Numbered from the stretch's first letter, positions 24,001 to 37,766 are shown. The stretch: DNA of 64,000 nt from Certhia americana (GCA_018697195.1 CM031858.1:129050593-129114592); one strand, 5' to 3'. A program made the numbers and translations. Notes: generated by a model from the letters alone, not told the origin.

Positions 24001-27000
24001 TCTCAAGTGGCAGCAGCAGGTAGCTAGAGCTGATGGATCATTTTTAGGCCTCTGTGGTGCAGAATATATATTTTCAGAAGTAATCTACTAATTGGTTATG
24101 CAGACCATCTCCCAGCTGTGTCTCAGTGCCTAAGTGCAGGGAAATCCAAGCTCTCAGGTCTGGAAAGGGTAATGCAATAAAAACCTGTTATCATGTAGTA
24201 ATTGAGGTCCAAGGTTTACAGCAGCATCATCAACATGATGCATTCAAATGCAAAAGGCCAGAGTGACTCAGGCTTAGGCAAGGGAGTCAGAAGTTTATTA
24301 GTACTCTATGGCCTGGTGCACTTGCTTGCTCAATGCATATTGAATTTGGAAAGGTTTAAGTGTTGGTTTTAAATAACTTTTCACAGTTTATTTTCGGACA
24401 TGATTACTGCTGGGACTTGCTGGGTTTCACCCTATGCTTGTTTTCTGTGAACACTGCAAATTCTTCCATGAACTTTCATTTTCCTGTTTCATTTGAAAGC
24501 CAAGAACTAAAACTGGAGCAGTCACAATGTAGGACCATTTACACACTTGGCACTTCAGACAATTTTTCCATATTTTCCTTTAAAATAATAAAGGTCTGGA
24601 TTCAGGCATTTAGCTGATGACCTACTAACTGTTAGGAGTTCTCCTAAGGTGTCTTGCAAAAAAGATGGTCAGAAATTAATCTTGTTTTTTCACTGGAAGT
24701 GTTGTGAAAGGACTCCATTATTATTCACGGAAATGTAAAAAAGGGCAACAAAAACTTTCCAAAGACTCAGACATCCAAGACTTTAGTTAATAACACAAGA
24801 AAAAAGCCAGAAAAATTTTGAATTGACTCTGGTGTTATTGTGGGTTAATTGGGCAAAATGCCATAACACCTGGGTTCTTCAAAAAACATACTGATAAAAT
24901 TCACAATATAGCAATTTTTCTGTGATAAAACCGGGGGTATTTGCCTGATACCTTCTGGTGTCCCAAGATAAAACTGAGCAATTATACAGGAGAGATTTTT
25001 CAAACCTTTTTGCGCCATGCTCCAGACAAGGCTCACTATTTTTTATGTACTGTAGTTATTTTTGCAGATTTGTAGCAAATAATAGATTTGTGACAAACAA
25101 GTAAAAATCTGGCTCTAATTAGTTCTGCTGGAGATGTTGTAGAGCACAGATATCTCTTTCTGACTCTTGCACAGAAGTAGTCTATAGTTTAAATTCTGAA
25201 AAATTTAATTGGTCCAGAACTGATTACAGTTACAAATATTTGAATTGGTAATAGTCCATGGACTTTCACAAGTTACTTTTGATTTGTTATAGAATGGAGG
25301 AAGACAATAAATCAGATTCATGTTTTAACTTTCTCCAGTATGGTGTTCTGCTATGAAGGAAGTTGCTGTACTTCATTAAGTTTTTGTTATGTGAATACAA
25401 ACCACTGCCCCCCTGAAGACAGTATTTTGGCTTGTACAAAAAGTGGTGCTTGTATCAGCTGAAAGGTGTTTAAAGAATTATACAGCATCCCCTATATAGC
25501 TGAAGGATATATGTGAATTGGAGAGACCATGATGAGATTTACCAAAGGAGATGCCAATTTTCAAAATAGTAGCAATATCTCCATCCCTTCAAATTATGCT
25601 CAATAATAATTTTAGATCCTCTCTGCTGTTCGTAGCATACACCTAACATTTTTTTTTTTAATTATGCCCACCTTAGACTTTTTAGTCTCGTATCTTGAAA
25701 CCCATTTTATCCAGGTGAAGATATTACCAGCAGTAATAACAAGAAAGGATCAAGATTTATAAAACATGACCACTATGGGAGAAACACCTACAAATACTAA
25801 GTGTGTGGAGCTCTAGGTCTCTGGCTACTTGCACCTTTTAATAAAATAAAGCAAGAATCTTGAGAGACTTAAAGAATAGCTTGCTTTTAATCCTTTGAAA
25901 AACTTTCTACTTTTCTGTTTTTCTTTATCCACTGGGATCTAGCTATTTTCTTCAATCCTAAGTCTTTTGAAACGGTTTTTTGCTTTTCTTACACTCCCTT
26001 TAAAAGGAAGATACCACTGGGAAAACAGTATGCCTTCTGCTGAAAGTAGCAGATGATTAATATCTGTTACTTTGATAGGGAACCTGAAACTTCAAAACCC
26101 AGGAGTTCAAGCATTTTGCTGCCAGCAGTTTGCTCAGCTCTGAAACCAGTGCCCGGGACCAGCTGAAAGACTACCCATCATCAGCATATACTGTAGGTTG
26201 CCTACTGATTTAGTTGTGTGTAAAGAGAGGGGAGACTAAAGCATGTAGGCACACAGGGGAGAGAGCTTTAAAAGTAGCAAGACAATAATGTTGCACATAG
26301 AACATGAGGGGAAGGGGGTGTCCTCCCCTGATCCCCACTCCCTGCTTTATTCTCCCCTCCTCTGTCTGGCATCTTGTGGAGAATAACAGAGAAGAAAGAC
26401 AATCTTCATTTCAAAGACAGGACAAAAATGGAGCACAGGATCTGGACTGGATGAGTTTTGTTCCTTTCCCAATTAATCTAACCAGCATGCTCACCTGGAG
26501 TCACTGCAGCATTTTGTTGAAAGAAAAGTATGTCTGCTACATACATGGCAAAACCATCATGGCTAGAGGCTAGAAAGAGATGGTAAAAAGGACCTAGTGA
26601 ATAAAAGGAACAGAAGAAGCAGAAACTAAAGTGCAAGGAGACTTCCTTCTCTGGGTGTTCAATGAGACCATTCTCATTATTAATAGGTGAATTGCCTTCC
26701 TGACAACTGCATGTTTATTTGACAAAATCACAGGTTGTTTTCCAGATACTTGATGCAATTTTCAGCTCATACCCACACCACCAAAATAATGCATTGTTCG
26801 TATTTTGACTGATGCTTTGACATACAGAGAATCATCCCCTATTTAATGGCCCAGGAAACTTGAAATCTGAGTTACAATTGTCTACATTAGGTGAAGTTGG
26901 TATACAGAAAAAGACAGGCCACTGTCACCTAAAATTGCTGGTAGAATCTACTTTCAGCTCCCAAACACTTAAGCACTAAAATGATACTATAGTTTAATAG

Positions 27001-30000
27001 TATGGGGCAAGAGAGAATTCAGTGATGTGACAGGTGAGATCATCATGAGCTAAATGCCTGATTTCCAATTTCAACTGGACAGTTGCCATATTTTTGCCAA
27101 AATTTTAGCAATGTTTAGCAGGCATACTGCTTATGCACAAGATCTATTGTTATCTCAGCCTTTGTAGCAGCTGTTTGTTACTAGAATACCGGTGGGTGTG
27201 AGGGAGGCTGATTTCTTGGAAGTATGTTTTCTACCTTCACTTTGAACCAAATCTCCATTTCTAGAACTATGGTTTCTAGAGTTGGGAGAGTTAAATAACT
27301 GAATTAACTCCATGGTATGTGCTGATGTAGTGTGACTTTGTTATTGCTTGCTTTTGTGTCATGACAGATTGTTAAAGAATTATTATTCAAGGGACAGAGA
27401 AAAAATATCAAAACCATGTTTTGTTTAGTTAGTTCTTGAAACTCTGAGCTGCCCAGAATCATCACCCTTACATTAATTTCAGTCTGAGCTAAGTGTGTTG
27501 AAGTCCTTCATGAAGGGAAGTAAAAGGAAAAAACCCACCCTAAACAAACAAAAAAATAGCCTTTAAAACTGTTAGGAATACCTTATTTATTTTCTTTTCC
27601 TTAGAAAAGCATGATGAGCACAGTTTGCAGCTTTCCTGCTGCAGACCATCCTCCAAGATCAGCCTGCTGATTTGCAATACTGGACTCTATCCAGCGTAAT
27701 GAAAACAGGGAGATTATTTCTGTCTTTTTGTTTTGTTTTATTTGGTTTTTCTGTTTGGATGCAATTACTAGTGTCTTTTATTAGACTTAATTTTATTACA
27801 TGTTTCCAGCTCTGGCTCTAGACCTAATTACCACTTCTGGAAAGCTGCTACTGCACATTCTACACATAATATTCATCACACCTCTGTGATTTCCTCTTCA
27901 TTAAAAATTTCTAAATGTTGAAGTTTCTGCCTAATCCAGACCACAATAAAATAATTGTTACCCTCTCTCCTGTCCTTAAGTTCATACACAAACAAGACCA
28001 GCCCCTAATCTATTCCTATGAATGGGGAACTCCTCTTGTTGGCCAGATCTGCAGTTGTTTCCTCATGTGCTACTGTGGCCTGTGTATTAAAAGTTTCACT
28101 ACATAAACTGTTTAATTTAGATGAGCTAAAGAGAGCAAAATGATTGTGCCATGCTGTAGCAAAAATCTTTAGACTTTAAAATTTGTCTCAAGAGTTACCA
28201 ACAGTTTTAGAAGAGAAAGAATTTTCCTACATAGTCTAGAACTGATATGGAACTAGACTTGCTTTAAACTCTGTAATTAAACAGTAAAATTTGACATCAA
28301 GTAAGAAGTTCGTAAGAAGTCACCATGAAAGAGCAGAGGTGGAAGGCAAAGTAGGAAGAGAAACAACAATAAAGACAGGTGCCTTTGAAGAAAGTTCTGT
28401 TCACTAAAAAGGTTGCTTCAGCAGTGCCAGAATTATTTGCTAACCTGGCAAACATTTTATGTTGAAAAAGTTTGGTCATGCTGACGTCTTTTGTTTTCAG
28501 CATTTCCAAACTGTTATTAAGGACTGTGATTGCAAGACAAGTCCATAAAAGCCTGAAGAGACTCTGAGGTGCTTTGCAGAATGGCAGTTTGCATCATCTT
28601 CTTAACCCTGAGAATATCTGCCTCTGTATGGGATACAAAGTTATTCCCTTTCTTATGCCCCCAAGTTGTATAGTTATATATTTATATTCTGTGCAGTTGT
28701 TCTACCATTTTATAATCCAGGAGTAGAATTAGCCCCTGGTTCATTAGAGGTGAGCATTCATGTTCCCATTTCTTGCTTGAAGCAGAGAAGTCTTTAAGGC
28801 TCAGCTCTTCAGTGATTTCAATACCCATCTTAAATACTGGGTAAAAGATTACAAAGGATGATTCACCCCAGGCATTTTTAAAGAGCTAAATCTGGAGATG
28901 GTGTTCAGCCACTGACATTGAGGATGTCTGGCTTAGGTACAAAGGCCCTGAGCTCCCACAAGGTGTCCAGTCTCCCATCACAGCCAGGGGAGATCCCTCC
29001 CGTGCAGTAAGTAGAATCTGGAATGCTACTTCATCTCAGCTGAGTTTCTGGCTGATTGTCTGAACAACTCTCTAGGTCTCCTTGATGATGCTGACTAGAT
29101 TCCTGTGGAGCTTAATGGACTTTAGATCCTTAGGAATTGATAGATGACAGAGATTTTAACCTTATTCTCCAGTGAAGTCTATCTTTATTCTTCACCTTCA
29201 CAACCTGGAGTCTGTTATGGACAAGCAAATGTCTTTTTCTAGTCCATTAATTAAAATATTAGCAGTTAATCTTAAAGCAACACTTGCAGTCTGACATTTA
29301 TTAAAAAAATAAAAAGGAATTGCATATTTTCTACCTGTATTTCTTGGCTCAGAATGGATCTAAAGGACATGTTCAAGCCATTTGTGATTATACTTTTTGT
29401 GCTAATAGGAAATTTTCTATTTGTCTTTGTATAAAATAGTGTATTTAAAGCATCTGTCCTCATATTTTTGGTGTCAAGTCAAGGATTCTGCAATAATATA
29501 CTTTTTTGACCAGATCTGGTCCACTAACATGTACATATAGCCACTTTGTGTGGATGTCAAATGTGGATATTTATGCTGGAGTGGCTAAATATAAATAGTC
29601 ACTAGGCAAAAAAACCCCAACAATGACCAAATACAAATCAAATAGATTTACTTATGCAACCTGTCTATATTTTTTGGCAATAAAATTTTCACAGTAGTGT
29701 AGACAAGTCTTTCGTTTGTACCTCAGTGAAATTAATCTAGGAAGTGATCCTCTATTGCCCAGCACTCACCTCAGAGTTCATTTTCAGGAATTCTATTTAC
29801 CATTCCTGTGGCAGACACATACGAAAGATCAGACAGTCAAGATGCTTTCAGTTTATTCCACCCCAACATCAAATATCTCTGTCACAATGATACTAGGATC
29901 ATAGTTGAGTACTCATTAAAAAACCAGAAAATAACGTTGTGTTACTCCAATACAGATTACAGAGCCTTTGGTTGTTAAGTTTCTTGTAAATGTTAATCAA

Positions 30001-30355
30001 TCCCAGCCTTTTAATTCTTCATCCTGGACATTTTGTAGCCATGTGTCTGTATATAACTGCTGTGCTTTGGGCTGAAGTACGAGCAGCAACCTTTTTATGG
30101 GTCTGTTGTTAAAACTCTAACATTATGAGATTCATCAAACTAAGTAACACTGCTAATGTAAGAGTCTCTTCTTGCCCAATGAATGATTTATAACAAAAGA
30201 ATAGACTTCTTTATTAAAAGGTTCTCATGCTCTAGAGGCTCTTGTGCTCATACAGATAAGAGCTGCCACTGTTCTGTTAGAAGAAATATGCTTTTCACAG
30301 TGACAAAGGAAGCAGGGAAAGTGCATCAGTCGTTGGCCTTCCATGATTTTCTTCC
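24001..30355. other. Long AT-rich desert, no gene seen
   Basis: Over 6 kb of AT-rich unique sequence with stops in all frames. The longest open frames (24360-24617 plus, 26304-26573 plus) are under 90 codons and unrecognised. A 7-bp stem-loop, GCATCAT/ATGATGC with a CAAC loop, lies at 24224-24241. No recognisable LINE, LTR, SINE or RNA gene was found. Confidence 0.55.
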
Positions 30356-30570
30356 TCTCCTCTCCTCTCCTCTCCTCTCCTCTCCTCTCCTCTCCTCTCC
30401 TCTCCTCTCCTCTCCTCTCCTCTCCTCTCCTCTCCTCTCCTCTCCTCTCCTCTCCTCTCCTCTCCTCTCCTCTCCTCTCCTCTCCTCTCCTCTCCTCTCC
30501 TCTCCTCTCCTCTCCTCTCCTCTCCTCTCCTCTCCTCTCCTCTCCTCTCCTCTCCTCTCCTCTCCTCTCC
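30356..30570 (+). repeat. (TCTCC)43 pentanucleotide array
   Basis: 215 bases of TCTCC in perfect register with no substitution. The strand is pure pyrimidine (pure purine GGAGA on the minus strand), a mirror-type tract able to form triplex H-DNA. The open frames crossing it encode Leu-Leu-Ser-Ser-Pro or Gly-Glu-Glu-Arg-Arg repeats and are artefacts of the five-base period. Confidence 0.98.
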
Positions 30571-30583
30571 AAAACAACATCTG

Positions 30584-30771
30584 CTCCCTCTCCCGCTCCT
30601 CTCCTCTCCTCTCCTCCCTCTCCTCTCCTCTCCTCTTCCTCGTCCTCGAACTCTCCTCTCCTCGACCTCTCCTCTCCTCGCCTCTCCTCCTCCTCTCCTC
30701 TCATCTCCTCTCCTCGAACTCTCCTCTCCTCCCCTCGAACTCCTCTCTCTCTCCTCTCCCTCTCTCCTCGC
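30584..30771 (+). repeat. Degenerate TCTCC/TCC array with CGA interruptions
   Basis: After a short unique spacer at about 30571-30583, the pyrimidine array resumes in imperfect form. Units are mostly CTCCT or TCC, broken by CTCGAACTC, CTCGACC and CTCGCC. The interruptions recur (CTCGAACTC starts near 30645, 30712 and 30734), so they could be a real variant unit or read error next to the gap. Confidence 0.85.
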
Positions 30772-30956
30772 NNNNNNNNNNNNNNNNNNNNNNNNNNNNN
30801 NNNNNNNNNNNNNNNNNNNNNNNNNNNNNNNNNNNNNNNNNNNNNNNNNNNNNNNNNNNNNNNNNNNNNNNNNNNNNNNNNNNNNNNNNNNNNNNNNNNN
30901 NNNNNNNNNNNNNNNNNNNNNNNNNNNNNNNNNNNNNNNNNNNNNNNNNNNNNNNN
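30772..30956. other. Assembly gap (185 N)
   Basis: A run of 185 N sits inside the polypyrimidine array. The N count may be an estimate, and the true array may be longer or shorter. Reading frames drawn across it are meaningless. Confidence 0.99.
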
Positions 30957-31036
30957 CCCTCCTTTGCCCACCTCCACTCCCCTCCCATCCCCTCCCTTTC
31001 CACCCAGACACACCTCCCCTCCCCTCCTCTCCTCTC
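30957..31036 (+). repeat. Distal flank of the polypyrimidine array
   Basis: C/T-dominated sequence (CCCTCC, CCTCCC, CCTCTCCTCT) continues for about 80 bases past the gap before normal AT-rich sequence resumes. This shows that the gap lies within one continuous low-complexity tract. Confidence 0.85.
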
Positions 31037-34000
31037 GTTTTTGGGTTTGGTATTTATCATTCATTTGTTTTGAAAATACTAAGGCTATATTTTGTTATAA
31101 AACATAGTGGGGCACATTTTTAACACTATCTGATGACCTGATATTTCAACTTCCAGTCCAAATCTTGTGTACCTCAGTACTTTTGAACATTTTGAGGAAT
31201 AAACCCCAAATATTTCTAACTGCAAATTGATTGGGTCATGTCTGAAAAATTTAAACTGCAGGCACAAGTTTCTTTCCTGCAAAAATTCTGAACTTATGTA
31301 AGAAAATTTTCCTCAGTTTGTTCTCATGAAAGCAGACCTTTAAACTGTTTGTGCAGAGAGTCTATCAGTTGCTATCAGTTGCTAACAGTCTATCAGCTGC
31401 TGAGCCCACTGACTTCCTAAGCTGCAACACAGCTAACTACAACCAGCTGCTAAATATGGTCTCAATACAGCAAACCACTTTGGCATGTGCTCAGTTTTGG
31501 CAGGTTGAGTATTCAGATTAAAGTCACTGAGACTTTCCATATACTTAAAGTTCATGTGTTAGTGTCATTGTGGATCAGGCCTTTCACACATTTTCCTTCA
31601 CTCAATATACATAGGTATTGCTGATATATGCTTTAATATGCCAGTGCACTCAGTATTCCTAAGCATTCAGTTCCTTCACAAACCCAAAATTACATGGAAC
31701 AGGAGAAATTCCTAGGAATTTCATAACAAATGATGCAGCTATTTGTGCAGTTTTCTAGGAAAAAAAAAGGAAAGTTATTGGTGCCCTCATTTATTTATGT
31801 TTTAAATATGTAATTGTAACAGAGTCTCATAAAATAGATTCCTTATGATGATGGATGGGTTCATCAGCAGTCCTCCAAGCTGCATAGGACATTTATAGAT
31901 GGATTTGTGCTGGCTATTATTATGTAGTAAAACGTATACAGTAAATAATAACTGCAATGCCATACACTAGGTACAATTCAGAAATGCTTCCCACATGATT
32001 GCAAAGGTTGTCATGTGGCAGGAAGACCACTCTGACACTTATCTGATGCTTCTTCTGGGAAGCATGTAGGCCTGTGCATCTCTAAATGGAGTCTGTGTTA
32101 TAGTGCTTAGGTAATATTCACCCTGATACCCCTTCTTGTTTAGTGTAGAAATGTCATGGCATAATTGGGAGACATTCCAGGTTTAACAATGCTCAGTCTT
32201 TCTTAGCTAATAACCCTGCAAATTGTCAGTAGAGCACACTGTGTCCTTGCAGCCGCCTTTCCCACCTTGTGTCCCAGCACTGATTACAAGACCTAGATGC
32301 ATGTGAGGGAGAAGGAGAGCCTGTTCATCCCCAGCCTAACTCAGTTATGCTCCTTCTGTTGAGACTGCTGAGAGTGTTTTATTCATTTCTCATTATGTTC
32401 TATCATATCTGTCAAGTGGCTGTCACAGAAATCCACGAGACATTTTCTAGTGGAGTCCTCCCTCTCCAGGGACGAAGGCTTGAGGGCAGAGAGGAAAAGG
32501 CCTGGGAAGCAGAGGTTCCTCAAAGGATTTAAAGTGGAATTAAGGAGTGAGGAGCATGCAAGTGAAAAGACTTTCCCGGGAAGAGAGCAAGCGGCAACTT
32601 GGAAAAATAGAGAGGCAGTGCATAATTTGGCTTAGGGAACAAAAGAATAATAAATACTCAGAAGAGGGCCCTCACATTTTCTTTTTTTTGGATTCCTCTC
32701 CCAATCATTTAATACTGCCCAAGCTTTGACATGAACAAAACATCTTCGCAAAAGGTGTCGTGATAGTGACAGCTAAGTACAGCACAAAGGTACATGAACA
32801 GGCCAGGAAGTGCACATTGGCACACGTCCCTCATATAAAATATATAGGAGGAACTACTGTGGGAGATGACTGTTTTGGAAAAACCTACCCAGTGCTCATC
32901 ATTAATACTTTGGGTGCCCTACACTGAGGTGCAGGCAGCAGGTTTTATGTATTTTACTTCTCTTCTAGACACTGTGATAAAAGTGGGAGTTCATACAGCA
33001 CACAAATGTAATTCTGAAATGGGCACTTCTCAAGCTGCCCATTTTCTCTGTGACAGACAGTACAATTGGGATACATTTACTGCACAAAGGAAAAGTGTGA
33101 GGAGTTTTCTTTCTGGCTAAGCTCACAGATTCATTATTATGTTCAGTGGTGTTTATACGCAAGACTCAAAGTGCCAAAGTGCACAGAAACATACTTGAAG
33201 TGCTACTCCTCAGAATCTGCAATAATCACATTCTGTGAAAGTCAGAGATTAGGGAGTCATCTGAACAATCAGCAGTGCATCTGTCTCACATATTATATAC
33301 AGTTTGAAGTATCCCTCAATTTTTTTTTCTGTAAAACTAACATCAGTGTTTACCTATAAACAGACCCAGAAGTCATTTCTGACTATACTCTGCTTTGTAT
33401 ACAATGCTATTATATAAAGAGCTCAAGCAGCACGTCTGCCTGCCTAGATGTGTGTGCGTTCTCCTACTCCAGCTGCCAACAACCTAAATTATTCAGCAAG
33501 CCCTGATCATGCCAAGTTTTTAGTCAACAATGAAGATCCTGCCAAAGAGCTAATAATGTTTAAAAAAAAAAAGGAAGCAATGTTTGTGACAATTAACAGA
33601 GCCTGCAGCCTGCAAAGAGAGTTGGACTCATTTGTAAAGGAAAATTTAAATGATATGCTTCATTATAAATGGTCCCATGCAACACATTGCTAATCAACCA
33701 GAGCAGCTTCTTTTTTTTCCCCTCCCTTCCTATCAGATAAACCAAACAGCAGCACGAGCCAAAGTTCTTGGCCAGTGCTTGCTATAGCTGTAAATGTGGT
33801 GTGGTTATCTATCAGTATCATAATCGGCTCAGATCAAACTGAATAATTAGCACTAAAGTGGATGAATAGAGCCCCAGCCTCTTATCTTGTCTATTAATAA
33901 TAAGTATAACTTCACAGCCAAATCAAGAGGTATGTTATTGTACCCCTGAGAGCCTGTTTGGGTAAAACCCCATGCGACCTCACCACCATAAGCGGTGCAG

Positions 34001-35270
34001 ATGGGACAGTGTGTGCCTGTAATGATGAGCTGCCAGCTGCCAGCCCCCCTTCCAACCCCACAGTTCAAAGTGAAGGAGAGAGAAGATAAACAAACCATGC
34101 ACAAATGTGAGACCCATTTGTTGGGACTCCTTCCTTCCCCCATCTTCCTGAGTCACAACACCTCAATTAATAATAGTTGCCTTTTACATAGGAGAGCTTT
34201 GCAGAGAAGCATTTAAGAATAACCGGTGTTTTTCACCCAAGTCCACTACAAAATTTTAATAATTTTAAAGTTTTAATTATGTTTTAAAGTGGAACTGGCA
34301 TGACTACAAATTGCTAAAATCTTAGGAATAACATCCAGACACACTGCTCTTCCTGTATTTAAACCATGGTACATACCATATAATTATTTTGCAGTGTCCA
34401 ATGAAATAATTATCATTATACTCAGTACTACATTACAATTTTATCCTCATTTTAGGATATCTCAGAGTTTCAAGCCATGTTTATCTAATTAGCCTAAATT
34501 CAATTTTGTTTATTTCAATGGCTATAGAAGTTAACTCAAAGGAAGGTTTTCAAGTTTTGCAAGGGAATTAAGTGCTTTTACTCACTGTTTGGGAAATGCT
34601 TACTGCAAGCGATCTGCAGTTTACTATTCACATTCACTTTGGTTTTATTGACAGAGATGACTGTAAGATGCATTGCTGTAAGCAGCCTGATTATTCAGCT
34701 CACATCAATCACAGAAGCAGAATTTTATTTATCTGAGGAAGCTGAATACTTTTTTGTAATATTTTCTCTGCATGGTTTGTATCTGAACTGGGATGAACCT
34801 AAACCCGGCAATTGCTGATAGGATTTGCTTTTGTGTGTTCCAGAGGCTCAAGCTGTGCTTTCCCTTGTGATGTTTTCCTGTGAGACTTAGGTTATGAAAA
34901 GAGATTTGGCTTGCCCCGTTACTAGAAGTGGCTGAGGCAGGGAAGTGAAGGAGAGATTACATTTCTTCCCTCTGCAGAAAAGCTGTTGGTGGACCTTGCA
35001 GTGCTGTCTGCTGAGGGAAGAAGACTTTCTGCCTTTTATTAGAAGCAGATGAAGGCTGCCTGTTGTTGTGATCTGGAACACAGCAAGAAGAGTAGAGAGA
35101 AGTCTGGATCCATAAGAAAGCATTAGCATTAGTGCTACTGTATCTAATGGGATTAAATGTGGTTTAGGGATTTTCTTTTCCCCCTTTTTCCCTTTTTTTT
35201 TGTTATTTTGTTTTTATTTAGGTATTAAAAATTTAGCAATGAAATTATTTTTTAATAATAATTTATTATT
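31037..35270. other. AT-rich non-coding DNA
   Basis: Unique AT-rich sequence. Small imperfect tandem copies of TATCAGTTGC lie at about 31363-31400. Open frames of 97 codons (33066-33359 plus) and 96 codons (33853-34143 minus) show no recognised domain. No RNA gene or transposon was recognised. Confidence 0.55.
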
Positions 35271-35291
35271 AAAAAAAAAAAAAAAAAAAAA
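35271..35291. repeat. Poly-A tract (A21)
   Basis: A pure A21 run preceded by a TTTTTTAATAATAATTTATT patch. No retrocopy body precedes it, so a retrotransposition tail is not supported. Confidence 0.95.
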
Positions 35292-35528
35292 TCAAAAAAT
35301 GTCCCCAAATGCAAAACTCACTATAGAGGACAAAGACACCTGCATTTAACCATGGTAAATGGACTTCTATACACACAGTTTACACACAGTTCCTTATATA
35401 CTCAAGCAGTTACCTGTGTAGCACCAAAGACAGTCACAGTGGTTTCAGAGAAATACTTACTTCCAATAGAAACCCTTCCAGGCAGCATTAAAGCCACAGT
35501 TGGGCAAGTAGCTGTGTCTTCTTGGTGG

Positions 35529-35603
35529 AAAATAGCAGGAAGATTTTAAGCCAAAATAGGAGTCCTTAAAATAGCAGGAAGATTTTAAGCCAAAATAGGA
35601 GTC
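35529..35603 (+). repeat. Perfect 36-bp tandem duplication
   Basis: The 36 bases at 35529-35564 recur without mismatch at 35568-35603, separated by CTT (period 39). Both copies begin AAAATAGCAGGAAGATTTTA and end TAGGAGTC. Identity of the copies suggests a recent slippage or templated duplication, or an assembly artefact. Confidence 0.95.
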
Positions 35604-36830
35604 AGGTTCAGTTCTGTCCTGATTTTACCTGACAAAAGTCAAATGAAAACTTCTATTGGCTTCAGAGAACATCTGACCAAGCCAAGGTTGTAGCTAGACT
35701 AAAATGCCAATACATACTTTTATATCAAAATGGTTTTACACCAAGTTGCCATATCCACATGGGCTTGTGGGAAGTGTAAATCACTTTAAATTGGTGAAGC
35801 CAATTTCCTGGAGATGGGATGTTTGAAGAAAGTCAGGAATACTCAGAAATCAGATTTAAAATTGATTGTTTGATGAACTTCTCTTGTGTACAGAAATAAA
35901 GTCTGTCATTAACATCAATGGTTTACAGCAAATACTTTTTTTTTAATTAAAGAAAACCAGAGAGGACTGCAGTGGGAAGGCAGGACTTGCGGTGTAAGGC
36001 TGAGCAGTTCTGATTTTTTCCTCTTTGTGGTGGAAGGCTGAGCCCTGAACCATGATGCTCCACCTCTCATGACTGGCAGCAGGCTTAAGCTGAAATGATC
36101 CCTTTTTCAGCTTGTTGTTTTTTGGAACTGCCTTCTTTTGTGCCTTTATAATCCAAAATGAAATGCTTAGTAAAGGAAATCAAATTTGGATTTGCATGTA
36201 TGCCATCCAGCTTTGTTCTAATCTTATTCATTGTATTCAGAATGAGAAAAAGTCTGTTATTTCACTTAATTCAGTCAGTCATATCTCTGAAAAGTGGAAG
36301 CTTGAATGCATCCAAATGATGACCTGAGACGTGTGCCAGTAAAACTCTCCACCTCTTGTCATCCCTGAGATAACAGGCCGAGATCTACCACTTCTCCCAT
36401 TTTGCTCCTTGCTGTTCAGCTTACTTCTTTCTGAACATCCATCTGGCATTATTGTGCTTGCTTAGCAAAATTCAGGACAAATAAAAAAAGGAAGATAATT
36501 TCTTCAAATTCTAAAGTAGCTGTTAAGCTACATCTGCCCATTCAATTCAACCACCAGCAAAGACTCTGCCTCTGCCAGACATGCAGCTGTACTTGCAGCC
36601 GTGATTCAAGTCTGGAAATTCATTTCCAGACTCACTAAAAATCTACTGGAGAGACATACAATGAGTAATATTTTCTGTTTTGTGTATGTATGGATTTAAT
36701 ATAGACAGAAACTTGGCAAAAGAACCTGCTGTACGTTTCCAACAGCCTATCCCTGTAGACTAAGTGTTAAAATATATATGTATACACTCACAGGCATACA
36801 TTTATACATACTGAGATACATAGACTGCCA
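35604..36830. other. Non-coding DNA
   Basis: Unique sequence with short frames only. A T-rich 24-mer at 36004-36027 recurs exactly at 38817-38840. No gene or repeat family was recognised. Confidence 0.5.
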
Positions 36831-36924
36831 TATATGTATATGTATATGTATATGTATACGTATATATATATATATATATAATATATATATATTTATATAC
36901 ATACATACATACATATATACACAC

Positions 36925-36964
<40 letters not shown>
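36831..36964. repeat. Compound microsatellite (TATATG)n(TA)n(CATA)n(CA)n
   Basis: Adjacent arrays run from TATATG-type units through pure TA, then CATA, and end in about 14 CA units. The succession is typical of a dinucleotide microsatellite that has spread by mutation of its units. Open frames across it on both strands give Ile/Tyr/His/Cys repeats and are not genes. Confidence 0.97.
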
Positions 36965-36965
<1 letters not shown>

Positions 36966-37766
36966 CAACCCCTTTTAATCAGTTGGACAGTTAGTAACGC
37001 CAATTCTCTCAAAACAGGAGAAGAAAAAATTATTTGAGGGTTTTTTTAAGAGTATGTTACCTACAAGTGTAGACCTGAGTTTAGTAATCATGCTTTTGTT
37101 GCACACAGACTGTAAAATATTTATGGAGACAATGCAATTTGGGTCAAGGCATTAAATAAAGTAAAAGTTGCTTTATTCAATATGTGATGAACGGTATTCC
37201 ATATTAAAAACCAGAGGGAAAAGTGTTCAAATGAAAAAATATGCTTAAAACAAATTCATCTGTTCAAAGTTCATAAATGTTTTAAGAAATGCAGAAAAAC
37301 AAGCCTTGAAATCCATATTTAAAGTACACAACTGAAAAAACTAATAGTATTTATTTAACCCAGAGGGAGAAGTGGCTAAAAATTTAGTATTTCATGATCA
37401 ACAAAAAAAAATTTGTCCTTGGAAATTACCATAGTATTTATTGTCAGGCAAGCTACAATAGAGTTATAGCTCTTCTCTTGATAAATTAATAAAGCTGTTA
37501 GGTCAACATTGATCTAGACAGAAAATATTTCCTCCAAGTCTGAGAGTATTTTTGAAGCTTCAATTCTATAATATTTCTACACTAAAATATGTGGAGAATG
37601 CAAAGTGAATTTATTTGGCTGTGAGACTTCTGCTTTTTAAGTAACAAAGATTTCAGAAAGACCTAATCCCATAAAAACTTAAGCACAGGTTTGACTTTAT
37701 GTATGTACGAGGTCAAACTTGCCCTTCAAGTAGTGAGTTTGTAAAAGAAAAGCAACTTAAACGGCC

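Noticed and set aside
30183..31107. Frames of up to 296 codons over the TCTCC array
   Set aside because: They are translations of a five-base repeat joined across 185 N, so they carry no coding information.
36747..36978. Cys/Val and Tyr/Ile repeat frames
   Set aside because: Products of the TA/CATA/CA microsatellite.
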